This document shows positions 38,061 through 55,623 of a stretch of 64,000 nucleotides of DNA, piece by piece (within the stretch, counting starts at the first letter, position 1; the number at the start of each line of letters is the position of its first letter). The notes under the pieces are model-generated. The model did no database searches. It was given only the letters and a program-made list of their open reading frames with translations, and was not told the DNA's origin. Both the position numbers and the translations under genes were made by a program. Origin of the DNA: Rhynochetos jubatus. Lineage: Eukaryota > Chordata > Aves > Eurypygiformes > Rhynochetidae. Location of the stretch: positions 67,050,150 through 67,114,149 of the forward strand of contig CM050649.1 of assembly GCA_027574665.1 (NCBI GenBank), given 5' to 3'.

Positions 38061-38474
38061 CTAGAACTCCTGTGACTGGACATGTTCATGGGGTGGCTTA
38101 AGCGAGGTTGTCTTTTTAGGAAGAAGTTCAGGATGAGCATTTGGTAACACCCCTCCTTGAGCAATAGTCACGCAAGAGAAGAGCTTGTTCAGTTCGTCAT
38201 CATTTCTCACAGCCAGCTGGATGTGCCTGGGCAGGACCCTGGATTTCTTGTTTTCCCGTGCAGCATTCCCTGCCAGCTCCAGGATCTCCGCACTCAGGTA
38301 CTCCAGCACCGCAGCCAGGTAGATGGCAGCGCCAAGGCCAATCCTGTCAGCGTAGTTGCCTCTCTTCAGGATCCTGTAGATACGACCCACTGGGAAGTGC
38401 AAACCAGCCTTGGCTGACTTGGTTTTCTTTGGCATAAGGAGGAGCTTTGTGGTTTTCTTCCCATGTTCAGACAT
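38061..38474 (-). CDS. Histone H2A variant with SQEF tail (H2A.X-F-like)
   Basis: An intact single-exon frame of 137 codons plus stop, encoding a nuclear core histone. The histone fold is clear: [12 protein letters not shown] (23-34), GNYADR (39-44), AAVLEYL (54-60), [12 protein letters not shown] (62-73), [13 protein letters not shown] (86-98) and [10 protein letters not shown] (103-112). The acidic patch is kept (E58, E63, E66, D92, D93, E94) and so are the tail lysines of LLPKK (120-121). Unlike canonical H2A it has Tyr33, Ile51, Glu74, Ile85 and LFSCV at 98-102. It ends V-Q-S-Q-E-F, so Ser134 is in the SQE-aromatic motif phosphorylated by ATM/ATR-type kinases in H2A.X, with Phe137 replacing the usual Tyr. 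No histone 3' stem-loop follows the stop. Met1 aligns with the MSGRGKK start of H2A and is preferred over Met14. A processed pseudogene is unlikely because the frame and motifs are intact. Confidence 0.92.
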   Translation of the reverse strand: MSEHGKKTTKLLLMPKKTKSAKAGLHFPVGRIYRILKRGNYADRIGLGAAIYLAAVLEYLSAEILELAGNAARENKKSRVLPRHIQLAVRNDDELNKLFSCVTIAQGGVLPNAHPELLPKKTTSLKPPHEHVQSQEF

Positions 38475-39035
38475 TCTAACATCAAACTAGTATAAAAAGA
38501 AATAATTAAAAACCCAAACAAAACAGACACAGAAACTGAGTATTTAACTTTTCTTCCCCATCCTTTCACTGCCTTTCTCATTCCCTTAGAAGTCAGTTTT
38601 CCCCCTCAAAAGGTTGGGTGGTTGTTCACGCTTTTTGTCTGAAGGAGCAGATGAGTCGGGCTGCTGCTCTAGGAGAGTCTGACAAGTTTTCTGTCAGCCA
38701 AGAGGCATCTACAAGCTTAGTCAGAGCAGCAGGTCAGCCATCTGCTAGGCTTCCCAAGCTTTTCAAGAGAGGAAGGTAGAACCTAAGAGCAAGGTCTTCT
38801 GACACAGTACTAAGAGACTGCTGTTAAGGAGAAAGGTTAAGCAAACTAAGTTTCAGTATACCTACAAGTGTTCAGAAACCTCACAGGGAAGCTTCATTGA
38901 ACTTACCCCTGGTAAGAACTTAAGCAGTTTCTGCAATGATGACCTTGTGAGAGCCAGAGTTAGAAATTCATGTTTGAAGTACAAACAGCAGAAGAGAACT
39001 TCATCTACTGGAAGCCACTTCAAATAGGTCTTACC
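38475..39035 (-). other. Candidate 5'UTR intron of H2A variant 1
   Basis: On the minus strand an acceptor-like site (TTTTTATACTAG) ends at 38487, so the 5'UTR next to the ATG would start at 38486. A strong donor, TGCAAG|GTAAGA, ends an exon at 39035. Splicing 39035 to 38486 would remove about 550 bp. Exon 1 would extend upstream from 39035 towards the LTR at 39510. This is inference from splice consensus only. Confidence 0.4.
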
Positions 39036-39509
39036 TTGCAGCAATAGGTCCCCTCACTTCTGGAAGGCAACAGGCCACAACCAGGAACAAGACTTATGGG
39101 AAGAAGAGAAGCCTTGCTTTATGTCAGACACTGAAATTGCTCTGCTCAGCACACTGTGCATCAGGCTACTACAGATGCACTAGTACTATTTTGTATGGTA
39201 TTGCATCCAGACTAGCAGGTCCCATCACTTAGAACTGACATAAAGCCTCTGCTACAGTATAGCACCTATTGCTCTTCAAAGCATAACACAAAACAACCAG
39301 AAAACAGACAAAAGTTCTGCTATGTAAAGAATTATTCTCAAATTTTAATCATTAGTAGTTTTAAAGTAATGAGAAGCTCTACCCAGATATTGGGAGGACT
39401 TAAATCTGATATCAAATGCAAGTGCTTAAAAGGACAATAAAAAGTTATTTTAGAAGACTTTTAAAGACTTATCCTTCTAAGGCCCACAACAAGAGCCTGC
39501 ACAAGTAAC

Positions 39510-40194
39510 TGTCATGGTTTAACATCTGCCAGTGATTAAGTTCCACACAGCCACCTGCTCACCTCCCCCATCCTCCTTTGGAGGAGGAGAATTGGAGGAA
39601 AAGACAAGGATGTTCAAGTATTGAGATAGGAACTATTTAGTACATGAATATAAAGAAATAAAATAGTGATACTAATATCAATAAAATACTAACAATACTA
39701 CTACTAAGATGTAATAAAAATAAAACATTTGATACAATTGCTCACCACCCACCAACTGATGCACAGCCAAGTCCAGAGTAGTGAGAGTCATAGCCTGAGA
39801 GCAATTGCAGCAGGGTGCAAGCAAGCCCCATGAGCAAGAGACTAATCAAGAAAACCAACCAACTCACCAGCTGACTAACTACTGAATGAACAACACTGTG
39901 TCCCCCCCCTCCCCCAACCCATCCCCAGCTTATACACTGAATATGACATTCTGTGAAATGGCATACCCCTCTGGTTAGCTGTCTAAACTGCATCCCACAC
40001 ACACATTGCCTGTGGGGAGAAAGGTGGGAAAACAAGTACAATATCAAAAGATAAAAGTGTCCTTAGATTGGTACAAACATTCCTTATCACCAGCTAAGGC
40101 ACCTTATCAATACTATTGTCATGGCAAATCCAAAACACAGCCTCATACCAGCTACTGTGAAGAAAATAACTCCATCCTGACTAAAACTAGCACA
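39510..40194 (-). mobile_element. Solo LTR of an avian endogenous retrovirus (ERVL-like)
   Basis: A 685-bp element bounded by TG...CA on the plus strand (TGTCATGGTTTAAC at the left, CTAGCACA at the right). It contains the hallmark strings of a common avian LTR family: 'caattgctcaccaccc', 'gatgcacagccaa', 'ccaaaacacagcctcatacc' and 'gctactgtgaagaaaataac'. Sense orientation is minus, because the core promoter GTGTATAAG lies on that strand at about 39936-39928. Flanks show an imperfect 5-bp target duplication (GTAAC before, GTAAA after). No internal retroviral genes accompany it, so it is a solo LTR. Confidence 0.88.
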
Positions 40195-41606
40195 GTAAAC
40201 AAATAAAAAAAATTTGTTTTTAAAAATTTGTTGTTAAGGCTGCCACCTTAAGCAGCCTTATACCAAATACAGAGCTTACAAAACTATTGCTTCACTCAGA
40301 AGTGAATCAAACAGAAAGAAAACATCATTTCTTAAGATCAAACTCTCACCTGAAGAGGTTATTGACTTCACAACTTTTTTCCAACCACCACCAAATTCCC
40401 CAAGCCACAACCTTTGGCAAGAGCTGCCCACTTTTAAACCCCACAGTGGTACTCATCTCATTACCAGCTCTTGCATCGTTTAATGCCACCTGGTTGAGTG
40501 ATGATTCAGCCACTCAAAATTAAAAACAATCAAGGTCACAACACAAGAGCAACTCAGTACAATCCGTCACAGCACAAGAATTTGTTACTACTCCTTGCAG
40601 AGCTGCTTAGCACCTCATTAGCTGACCTCTTCTGTAAACAAGCCTAACATTTACTGCCTCAAAGAACTGCAGCACCTCTGACTAGCAGTTAATTTATTAC
40701 AACTGGAAGGGGGAACACCGCTCCTTGCTGCAGGCATCAAGAATTAAGTCCAGCAACCTGTATCACCATTATTTTTCTTCTGTGTTGCCAGCCAAGCTGC
40801 TTTGTGACCATGCCGTAGAGCCCAGGAAAGCTTAGGACCTCTGGCATTGGGTTCTTTCTCTTCTGTAACTAGTCCCCATCTGTCACACAGTCCAGTTTTT
40901 TTCCAGAGTCACAGACAGATGTGTCACAAGGCATAACATGTCCTATCTAGGGTCAAGCATGTGGTGACAGCTGAATTATTTTTTTTTTCAATGCATAAGC
41001 ACTGGAAAGTTGAGCCCTGGCCTAACAGAAACTTTAACTGAGCAACTGGGTTAGGAAACATCTACCTTCTATTACCACGAGGCCAGAGGGGCGAGCTGTC
41101 AGATCACTGTGCTACCTGGTTAATCTACAAATGGGTTGAACTATTGGCTAGAACAAACTGATCATGATTGTTCTTGATCAAAGAAATATTTTAAAAAATG
41201 ACTTTTGAATTAGACCAGTACTTCAACATAAACTCAGTCTTTCTGCATAAGTGGAGGCAAGGCCACACTATCCATCGGTGGCTTTTATCATAGAGAAAAT
41301 GGCAGGTGAAGGCATTTCTGGAAGCTCCTTGAGCACTGGCCATGCCTTGCAGGGCCTGTTTGGTGCAGTGCAGAGCAGGCTCACAGAAGTACCTTGCATC
41401 CAGGAATGGCGTGATGACTGACACACCATACTCAAAGTTAGCAAAGGGTGCTGTTTAAGCCATGCTTAAAACTGCACAAAATTATTACCTTCCTTGAGTC
41501 TTCTACCATTACTGCACGCCTTTCGATATTTGCTTGGTCCAAAGAAATAATCATTCCCAATCCTGGTTTGGTCAAATGGACAAAATAGTGTCGTGACAGG
41601 AGGAAA
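40195..41606. other. Non-coding spacer between LTR and CR1
   Basis: No supported gene. A/T-rich runs occur near 40205 and 40978. Confidence 0.5.
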
Positions 41607-41885
41607 TGTAGCGACAGGACAAGAGGACAAGGGGTAAAGGGTTTAAATTGAAAGTGGGTAGATTTAGACTGGGCATCAGGAAGAAATTCTTCCCGGAGAG
41701 AGTGTGAGGCACTGGCACAGGTTGCCCAGAGAAGCTGTGGGTGCCCCATCCCTGGCAGTGTTCCAGGCCAGGCTGGATGAGGCTCTGAGCAACCTGGTCT
41801 AGTGGAGGGTGTCCCTGCCCATGGCAGGGCGGTTGGAACTAGGTGGTCTTTAAGGTCCCTTCCAAACCGATTCAGTGATTCGATG
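41607..41885 (+). mobile_element. CR1 LINE 3' fragment, plus orientation
   Basis: CR1 3' end of the main subfamily, from 'gcgacaggacaagagg' through 'aacctggtctagtggagggt' to a degenerate terminal repeat (GATTCGATG). It lies between the two H2A genes, opposite to them in orientation. Confidence 0.92.
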
Positions 41886-41935
41886 AAATAATTTGATTTT
41901 CTCGTGTTCATTTCTCATGTACCTCCTTGAAAGCT

Positions 41936-41949
41936 CCCCCCCCCCCCCC
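41936..41949 (+). repeat. Poly-C tract (14 C)
   Basis: An uninterrupted run of 14 cytosines about 50 bp past the CR1 end. Confidence 0.9.
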
Positions 41950-43094
41950 ATTTACAGGTGTAAACACTCAGCACAACACTAGTTACATGTAGCACATATT
42001 TACTATAAGCACAAAGCTTAAAACCTCCTCTTAGACATCTTCTCATTGCTACAGCATCCTCCACCTTTTCTCACTTCACTGGATTATTGCAGGCCAGCTG
42101 AGATCTCACCAAATTGCTCTTGAAAACCAGGCAGCAGACAATGACTGTTCCAGCTGCCCACCCCACTAAAATCAGTGTCTTCTCAGGTAGGTGTCCTTCT
42201 CCCATTCTGGTGTAAGTGCAGCTTGGAATGAGTCATTAACATCGTACATCGCAGGCAGCTCTGATGTCCATCAGCATCATAAAACCAGATGAGTAGGCTC
42301 TGACACCCCCATGCCTTGAGGGGGCAGAGGAGCGAGGTCAAACGCAACAGGACAGGCACATCTATTTTCAAATAAAAAGTTCCTGCTCTGGCTACAGTTT
42401 AGTAAGCTGGCCCTAACCGGCTCTTCTGCACATGAGATACAGTGCAATCTGTGAGCTACTGCCCCAGGAGCAGACTGATCCTAACGCAGCTGTGGCAGAT
42501 CCCTGGTTTCCAGTTAAGCAGTAAGCCTCAGCACCTCATATCAGCAGCAAAAACCCCGGGCACTTTCCCCAGAGAGACTTTCAATGACTGGGTCAGCAGA
42601 AGCTTAGGGGCTTGTTGGGACATGGAGACATTGGTTTTTCTGCAATGATAGAAGCAAGACAGTCACTTCTACCAACATCACAAATATTGGCACCAGATTT
42701 TAACTAACCTACCTATGGTTGTTAGGACAAGACAGAGGGGATAGAAGTTTAGTGTCACCTTGGAGCAGTCAAAAGAGGCAGTTGTTTGCCACAGCTTTAC
42801 AAACCATGAGACCTTAAAGCATAAGGCTACCAACTTCTGAAGCAGAGTTACCTTTGAGGCACTGAACTAATCGCACTACAAATCTGTGACGAAGTAGAAA
42901 GTTCACATGAACAGCATCTTGACTCCTCTGCCTGCTCCACAAGTTACCTATAACATTTTCAAATGTAAACATGTACTTGACTTTTCAAAGTGTTTTGGGT
43001 GGTATGCTGGACTTCCTTCTTTGGCATTTTCTGTGTTACTCCATCCCTGGAAGGGGAGCGAAGAAAAAGGAAAACAGTGTTGCATTTTAGAAAC
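41950..43094. other. Non-coding DNA downstream of H2A variant 2
   Basis: About 1.1 kb without a recognisable gene or repeat. Confidence 0.5.
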
Positions 43095-43100
43095 TTTATT
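43095..43100 (-). terminator. Candidate poly(A) signal of H2A variant 2
   Basis: AATAAA on the minus strand, about 128 bp past the stop codon at 43228. No histone stem-loop (GGCTCTTTTCAGAGCC type) lies between stop and signal, which points to a polyadenylated mRNA. Confidence 0.6.
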
Positions 43101-43227
43101 ATATGCTTTCATTAAAGCATTAAAATTAGTATCAAAAAATGCTTGACAAAGAAATAGACACATATAAATAAGTGCTACTGAGCCTCACTGTCCATAAGTA
43201 CACAGGACAAACCAGGAAAAGCAAGTT

Positions 43228-43647
43228 TCACTGGCTACCACCTTGTTGCTGAGAAGGAGCAGCATCTCTGACAGTTTTCTTGGGAAGGAGCTGGGAAAGA
43301 ATATTTGGCATAACCCCTCCTTGAGCGATGGTCACACAAGAGAAGAGCTTGTTCAGCTCATCATCATTTCTCACAGCCAGCTGGATGTGCCTGGGCAGGA
43401 TCCTGGATTTCTTGTTTTCCCGTGCAGCATTCCCTGCCAGCTCCAGGATCTCCGCACTCAGGTACTCCAGCACCGCAGCCAGGTAGATGGCAGCACCAGG
43501 ACTGACCCTGTCAGCATAGTTCCCTCTTTTAAGGAGCCTGTAGACACGACCCACTGGGAACTGCAGACCAGCCCTGACTGATCTGGTTTTCTTCACCACA
43601 GCTCCAGGTCTGCCAGCCACTGCTTGTTTCTTTCCACGTCCAGACAT
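43228..43647 (-). CDS. Histone H2A variant 2, tail ends SQ
   Basis: An intact single-exon frame of 139 codons plus stop. It starts MSGRGKK like canonical H2A, then has an unusual linker ([13 protein letters not shown], 8-20). The fold follows: [20 protein letters not shown] (25-44), [20 protein letters not shown] (57-76), [11 protein letters not shown] (94-104) and [10 protein letters not shown] (106-115). The acidic patch is kept (E61, E66, E69, D95, D96, E97), and Lys123-Lys124 of LLPKK match the usual ubiquitination region. The tail, SQQQGGSQ, stops right after the final Ser-Gln, so the SQE-aromatic motif of the neighbouring gene is not complete. It shares the private core changes (Tyr, LFSCV, RENKKSR) with the gene at 38061-38474, so the two are tandem paralogues on the same strand about 5 kb apart. 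Expression and function are not shown by the sequence. Confidence 0.92.
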   Translation of the reverse strand: MSGRGKKQAVAGRPGAVVKKTRSVRAGLQFPVGRVYRLLKRGNYADRVSPGAAIYLAAVLEYLSAEILELAGNAARENKKSRILPRHIQLAVRNDDELNKLFSCVTIAQGGVMPNILSQLLPKKTVRDAAPSQQQGGSQ

Positions 43648-43699
43648 TCTGATGGGTGAAGAGACACAAAGGGTTGGAGATCTTCAACTCAGCCAGGAG
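43648..43699 (-). other. 5'UTR and splice acceptor of H2A variant 2
   Basis: On the minus strand a polypyrimidine tract and acceptor (CCTCTTTCTCTCCTACAG) end at 43700, leaving a 52-nt 5'UTR before the ATG at 43647. The site is strong by consensus. Several donors upstream are possible (CCAG|GTATTT near 44194, AGAG|GTAAT near 44818), so the first exon cannot be fixed. Confidence 0.5.
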
Positions 43700-46420
43700 C
43701 TGTAGGAGAGAAAGAGGAGATTACAGCAAAGCAACATACACTTTTTATTCTTCCACATCAAGAAGAAAGTCTGTTCTTTTCTTGAAAAGAGAGCCACACA
43801 CTACAGTTCATTAAAAGCAGAGCTAAGATTTTAACTGCTGCTACTACTACCCTTTTACAGCCTACCTTTTAGGAGGGGCCACATTGTAAGACCAGAGTAG
43901 TCTGACAACCTGTCAGGAAAGGGTTATTGAAGTAAATGTGAAGAGCTCAAAAGAAGAGAGGCTGTTCCCTACTACTTAGAATGTGTTTGTGATTGGGGCA
44001 CAGTGAGTTTTCTTGAATAAGATTTTCTTAAACACCATAACTGTTACCTCTAAGCCATCTAGAGGTCAAGCCTGCTTCTTCCAAAACAAATCTGTAATCT
44101 AGCTTCTTCCATTATCAAGTTAGATTTGAAGTGAAAGAAAAATCTAACTATTGAAAAATTCCTGCAGCCCACAGCATCTTATACTTGAAATACCTGGAAG
44201 TTTTCATACAAAGTTCTAAATTAATTCCCCAAGGGATATTCTCTAGCTGCTAAGAGAGCACTGGAGGTGTTCTACAGCAGGAAAAAGAAGAATTGACCTA
44301 GACAGCATACTACAGACTGAAGAACAGAGGTTAGAGTTTATTTACTCAAGATTAAGGAAGTTTGGTCCAGTTAGAGTACTTTTACAATTGGAGCATCAAA
44401 AATACTCATTTAAATAACATTTCTAATCTATGAGTAAATAGGACAGTTAGCTTCCAGTAAAGCTGTTTATAATATCCAAGAACTCCATTGCTAGATTAAT
44501 ATGGAGGGGTTTTGTGCAGTTTTTATAGAAAAATTTAAATACTTAAGAAAAATTAGAAGACTGGGGAGAGTGGAACAAGACAAAGAAAAAAAAAAAAAAA
44601 GACAGCCACACACCAAAACCCAGTCCATAATAAAATCCAAGCAAACCAAACCACAATGCCTTACCCTTATTATCAGACAGTAATTCTTATATTCTGGTTA
44701 CTCACATTACAGACATACTGCACTACAAATACAGCTACCTTACAAAATAACATAAATGAAGTTTGTGTTACCCCAACCATTTCAATATGCCTTATAAATA
44801 AAAAAATATAACCCATTACCTCTGAAAATTCTTATTTTGGCCTAGATATGTGCTTTACCACAGCCTGCACTGAAAGGCAAACAAACCTCAAAACACCCTT
44901 CTCCCTACTCTGGGGCAGAATCTTTTTATTAGCAACTTTTTCTCCTCATCAGTGGGTCACCTGGGCAATTAATGAGTCATTCCCACCTGTGGTTCACTTG
45001 CCTTCTAACTTCTGATTTGGGGGAAAACAAAGAAATACGTTACAGGTGCACTGAAGCAAATTCTCTAGGGGGAGGAGTGAGGTTGTCTCCAAGGGCCAAG
45101 CCACAGATATATTTTAGTCTCACTGTGATACTGCTGGCTCTCACCCACTCTGGCTGGAATACTTCTGTCTGTACACTGTGTGCAAAAACAGCCCTCTTCC
45201 TGCTGAAGCTTGATAAAAAAAGCACACAGAGGAAATGTACTTTATAAGTACAATGTATTTTTACTTGGGGGAACAGTGACGATACTGCATATTGCTTTAT
45301 GTGTGTCCTGGGCAGAGAGAGTTATGCTTCATTCACATTGTGTCTGAGCCCCACCAAGTGATGTGATGGGGCTGCTCTGAAGATTTGGGCTTCTGCCTTC
45401 TCTTCTGGCAACCGTCTGCCCCAGATGGGGCTCAGGGTCTGCTGTGGGAACAGGGGCATTCTGGTGCCAAAGGTCCTTGGTTAGTTTCTCTTCATTCACA
45501 AGGGCAAGTTAATATTTGCAAACACCTTTAAAAAAAATGAGTGTACAGTCCGTGCTCATACTTTTTCTGTGTTTGCTTTCTGGTGTTCAAGGTAGTTTCC
45601 AGTGAGCTATGTGCAAGAGGCATAGGTTTGAATGGTATTTCAGCCACAGAAGATGAGTATTAAACCAGTAGATCTTCCCGACAGCCCAGGCTCTGACAAA
45701 ACATTCGTACAGCAAAGCTGGCACTGACAGCTAAGGCTTCAGCTCTGCACGCTGGGTACTAACGGCAGGTCAGAGCCAAAAGACTTTGCACTGCCTGCAA
45801 AAGACTCCAAAATTGTGATCCGGAACACTTTAGCTCAGATGCTGCCTCACCAGAAGGTTCCGTAGCCCTTTACTTCCTGATGTGAAGTTCTCACATAATC
45901 TGTATTTGTGGCTCCATCTATCACTCAGATGCTTTTTCCACAAAGATGAGCATTTAGTTCAAGCTGAGTGAGGCTGAGTCTTCCTCCACCTCAGGACCCT
46001 GGGTGGTGGGTATGGAGTACCCTCCGCACGTCCAAACCCTCACCGTAAGGACTGACATCCTGTCAAAGTGCAGCTGCAGCTGTCTATTTCTTTTCATTCA
46101 GAGGCATAACAGGTGACCGTGCCTTCCTTTCAGTAAACCAGACGTAGCATAGGCCAGGGTACAAACGCAGGGTACGTGCCCCAGCATGCTCCAGGATACG
46201 CGGGCATTAACAGGATGCCCATGATGTTACAGTGTGTTGTAATGAGGCTTTCAAACTTCCCTTGCAAACCTGGCCGAGCTTTGATGGTGGGGGTATAGCG
46301 TGGGGATGAGGAAACCTTGTTTCTTAGGTTGTGCAGGCTGTTAGACTGAACCACCTGGAAGCTGGGCAGGAATTCCTCTGCCCTCCATGACTTATATCCT
46401 GCATTGTTTCCAAGCTGAAA
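43700..46420. other. Upstream region of H2A variant 2, non-coding
   Basis: AT-rich sequence likely to contain the promoter and first exon of the H2A gene to the left, but neither a TATA box with context nor a CpG island stands out. An A-run of 16 lies at about 44585. No other gene is supported. Confidence 0.45.
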
Positions 46421-47315
46421 TTCATAGAATCATAGAATCTTTTAGGTTGGAAAAGACCTTTAAGATCATTAAGTCCAACCGTTAACCCAGCACTGCCAAG
46501 TCCACCACTAAACCATGTCCCTAAGCGCCACAGCTACACGTCTTTTAAATATCCCCAGGGATGGTGACTCCACCACCTCCCTGGGCAGCCCGTTCCAGTG
46601 CCTGACAAACCTTTCAGGGAAGAATTTTTCCCTAATTTCCAACCTAAACCTCTTCTGGCACAACTTGAGGCCATTTCCTCTTGTCCTATCCTTTGTTACT
46701 TGGGAGGAGAGACCAACCCCCACCCCTCTGCAACCTCCTTTCAGGCAGCTGTAGAGAGCGATCAGGTCTCCCCTGAGCCCCCTCTTCTCCAGGCTGAACA
46801 CCCCCAGCTCCCTCAGCCGCTCCTCACAGGACTTATGCTCCAGACCCTTCCCCAGCTCCATTCCCTTCCCTGGACACGCTCCAGCCCCTCAGTGTCTTTC
46901 TTGCAGTGAGGGGCCCAAAACTGGACACAGGATTTGGGGTGCGGCCTCACCGGTGCTGAGTACAGAAGAACAGTCATTTCCCTAGTCTTGCTGGCCACAC
47001 TGTTCCTGATGCAGGCCAGGATGCCATTGGCCTTCTTGGCCACCTGGGCACACGGCTGGCTCATACTCAGCTGGCTGTCAACCAACACCCCCAGGTCCTT
47101 TTCCACCAGGCAGCTTTCCAGCCACGCGTCCCCAAGCCTGTAGCGTTGTGTGGGGTTGTTGTGACCCGAGTGCAGGACCCGGCACTTGGCCTTGTTGAAC
47201 CTTCCACAGTTGACCTCAGCCCATTGATCCAGCCTGTCCAGATCCTTCTGCAGAGCCTTCCTGCCCTCAGGCAGGTCAGCACTCCCACCCAGCTTGTGAG
47301 TGTCGGTTTGAAGGG
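46421..47315 (-). mobile_element. CR1 LINE, ~0.9 kb, minus orientation (second subfamily)
   Basis: Starts with the reverse-complemented terminal repeat (TTCATAGAATCATAGAATC). It continues through the ORF2 C-terminal region, with recognisable translated strings such as [34 protein letters not shown] and [20 protein letters not shown]. It shares its 3' end with the fragments at 11.36-11.92 kb. It is 5' truncated and frame-broken, and it abuts the PDCL3 CpG island. Confidence 0.94.
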
Positions 47316-47831
47316 TACGCGGAGACAGTGGGGGCACCTCTCCAGATAAACAGTACATGGGTTAAAGCCCTGCTGAGAGGGGCTTTGGCAGGGTGGCACC
47401 TCACGCAGGGCCCCTCTGGGATGGTGCAGAAGTCCCCAGGAGCACGTGCGGGGTGGCACAGGGGCACAGCCTCTTGCTGGCCCGGGGCGGGCTGGGCACC
47501 CACGGCAGCTGCTTGCGGGAGGGGCTGGGGTCCCACAGCCCGGGCTGCCCCCTGACACATCCGCACCTTTCGGGGCATGGGGAGCAAAGGAGTGGGCCTG
47601 GCAGGGGGAAGCCGGGCAGGCGGGGACGGAGCATGTCTCCACAACGCTGCCCTCCATGGCCTGCACAACGCCGGGACCGGCCTTATTAGGCCGTACGGGA
47701 AGAAGCAACGACGCTGCGCCCGCCCCGCCGCGGAGCGCCGCCTCCTCCGGCCGCGCCGCGCACGCCGGGACCGGCCCAGCCCAGCCCAGTCCCGACGCCG
47801 CCGTTGACCGGGCCCAGGCCCTGCCGGCAGG

Positions 47832-54752
<6,921 letters not shown>

Positions 54753-55617
54753 CTCCTGTGTCAGCGTCGAGGTTGATACAGTACTCTTCCAGCCACTGTT
54801 ACCACCTAGAACACTGAAGACAATCATGGAGATCTCGCTGTGTACCAGAAGGGTAGTACTTCAAGACAGCCAGTTATCTAGAAACTAAAAGTTTCTTTTT
54901 TTAAAAAAAGCAACAAACAACTTAGTGTGGCTTCACTTAGGATCCTGAGAGACATTTTATATTACGAAGCCTGAAGCCTTCAAATCTTACTCAAAGTTTT
55001 AAAATACAGAAATTGATAGAAACAGAGGTCTTTTGTTGTTTTCTTAGTACTGTAGATTTTTTAAAAGTAGTCAGCAATTTACTAAGTGGCCTTAAGTGCA
55101 CTGGTTTTGACAAGCTTAACTTGTGATAAATTGAATCTAAATAGCTGGTCTTAAATGTGATTGGTTGTAGCATTTGGTTGGACCTTCTGTCAGCCCACTG
55201 TCCTTAATTATTGAACAGCCTGGAGAATGAGGGGGGGTGACCTGTGACATGGGTGCTGCTGAAGGTGACGTGGCTTTTCGCAGAGGGAAGCTGGCAGGAG
55301 GGCCCAAGGCCAGAGCTGGGACCCCAGACATCTCGAGAGAGGCCTCAGTGACGGCCAGCATCTCCTGGGGCCTGCTGAGTCCAGAACTTGCTCTCACATG
55401 CACCGAATCACTTAGGAGCAGTATTTTGCCTTTTGCAGGGGCTGAGCTTCCTGCACCACACTTAACCTGCTGGTCAGGAAAGAAAACTCAAGGTGGTGGT
55501 ACTCGAGTGTGAAGTTGCTGACTTCTTCCACAAAATCAGAAGTCTGATGCAATACTGCGGTAGTGCCATTGCCAAATGGGAGGGAAGATGATATTTGAAG
55601 AACTGACGTCTTCCTGT

Positions 55618-55623
55618 ATTAAA
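55618..55623 (+). terminator. PDCL3: Candidate PDCL3 poly(A) signal (ATTAAA)
   Basis: The first ATTAAA in good context downstream of the stop, about 870 bp into the 3' region. No AATAAA occurs between the stop codon and this site. Confidence 0.4.

Noticed and set aside
38061-43647. The H2A frames as dead processed pseudogenes or replication-dependent histones
   Set aside because: Both frames are intact, with fold and acidic patch conserved. No remnant poly(A) tail directly follows the coding ends and no histone stem-loop is present.
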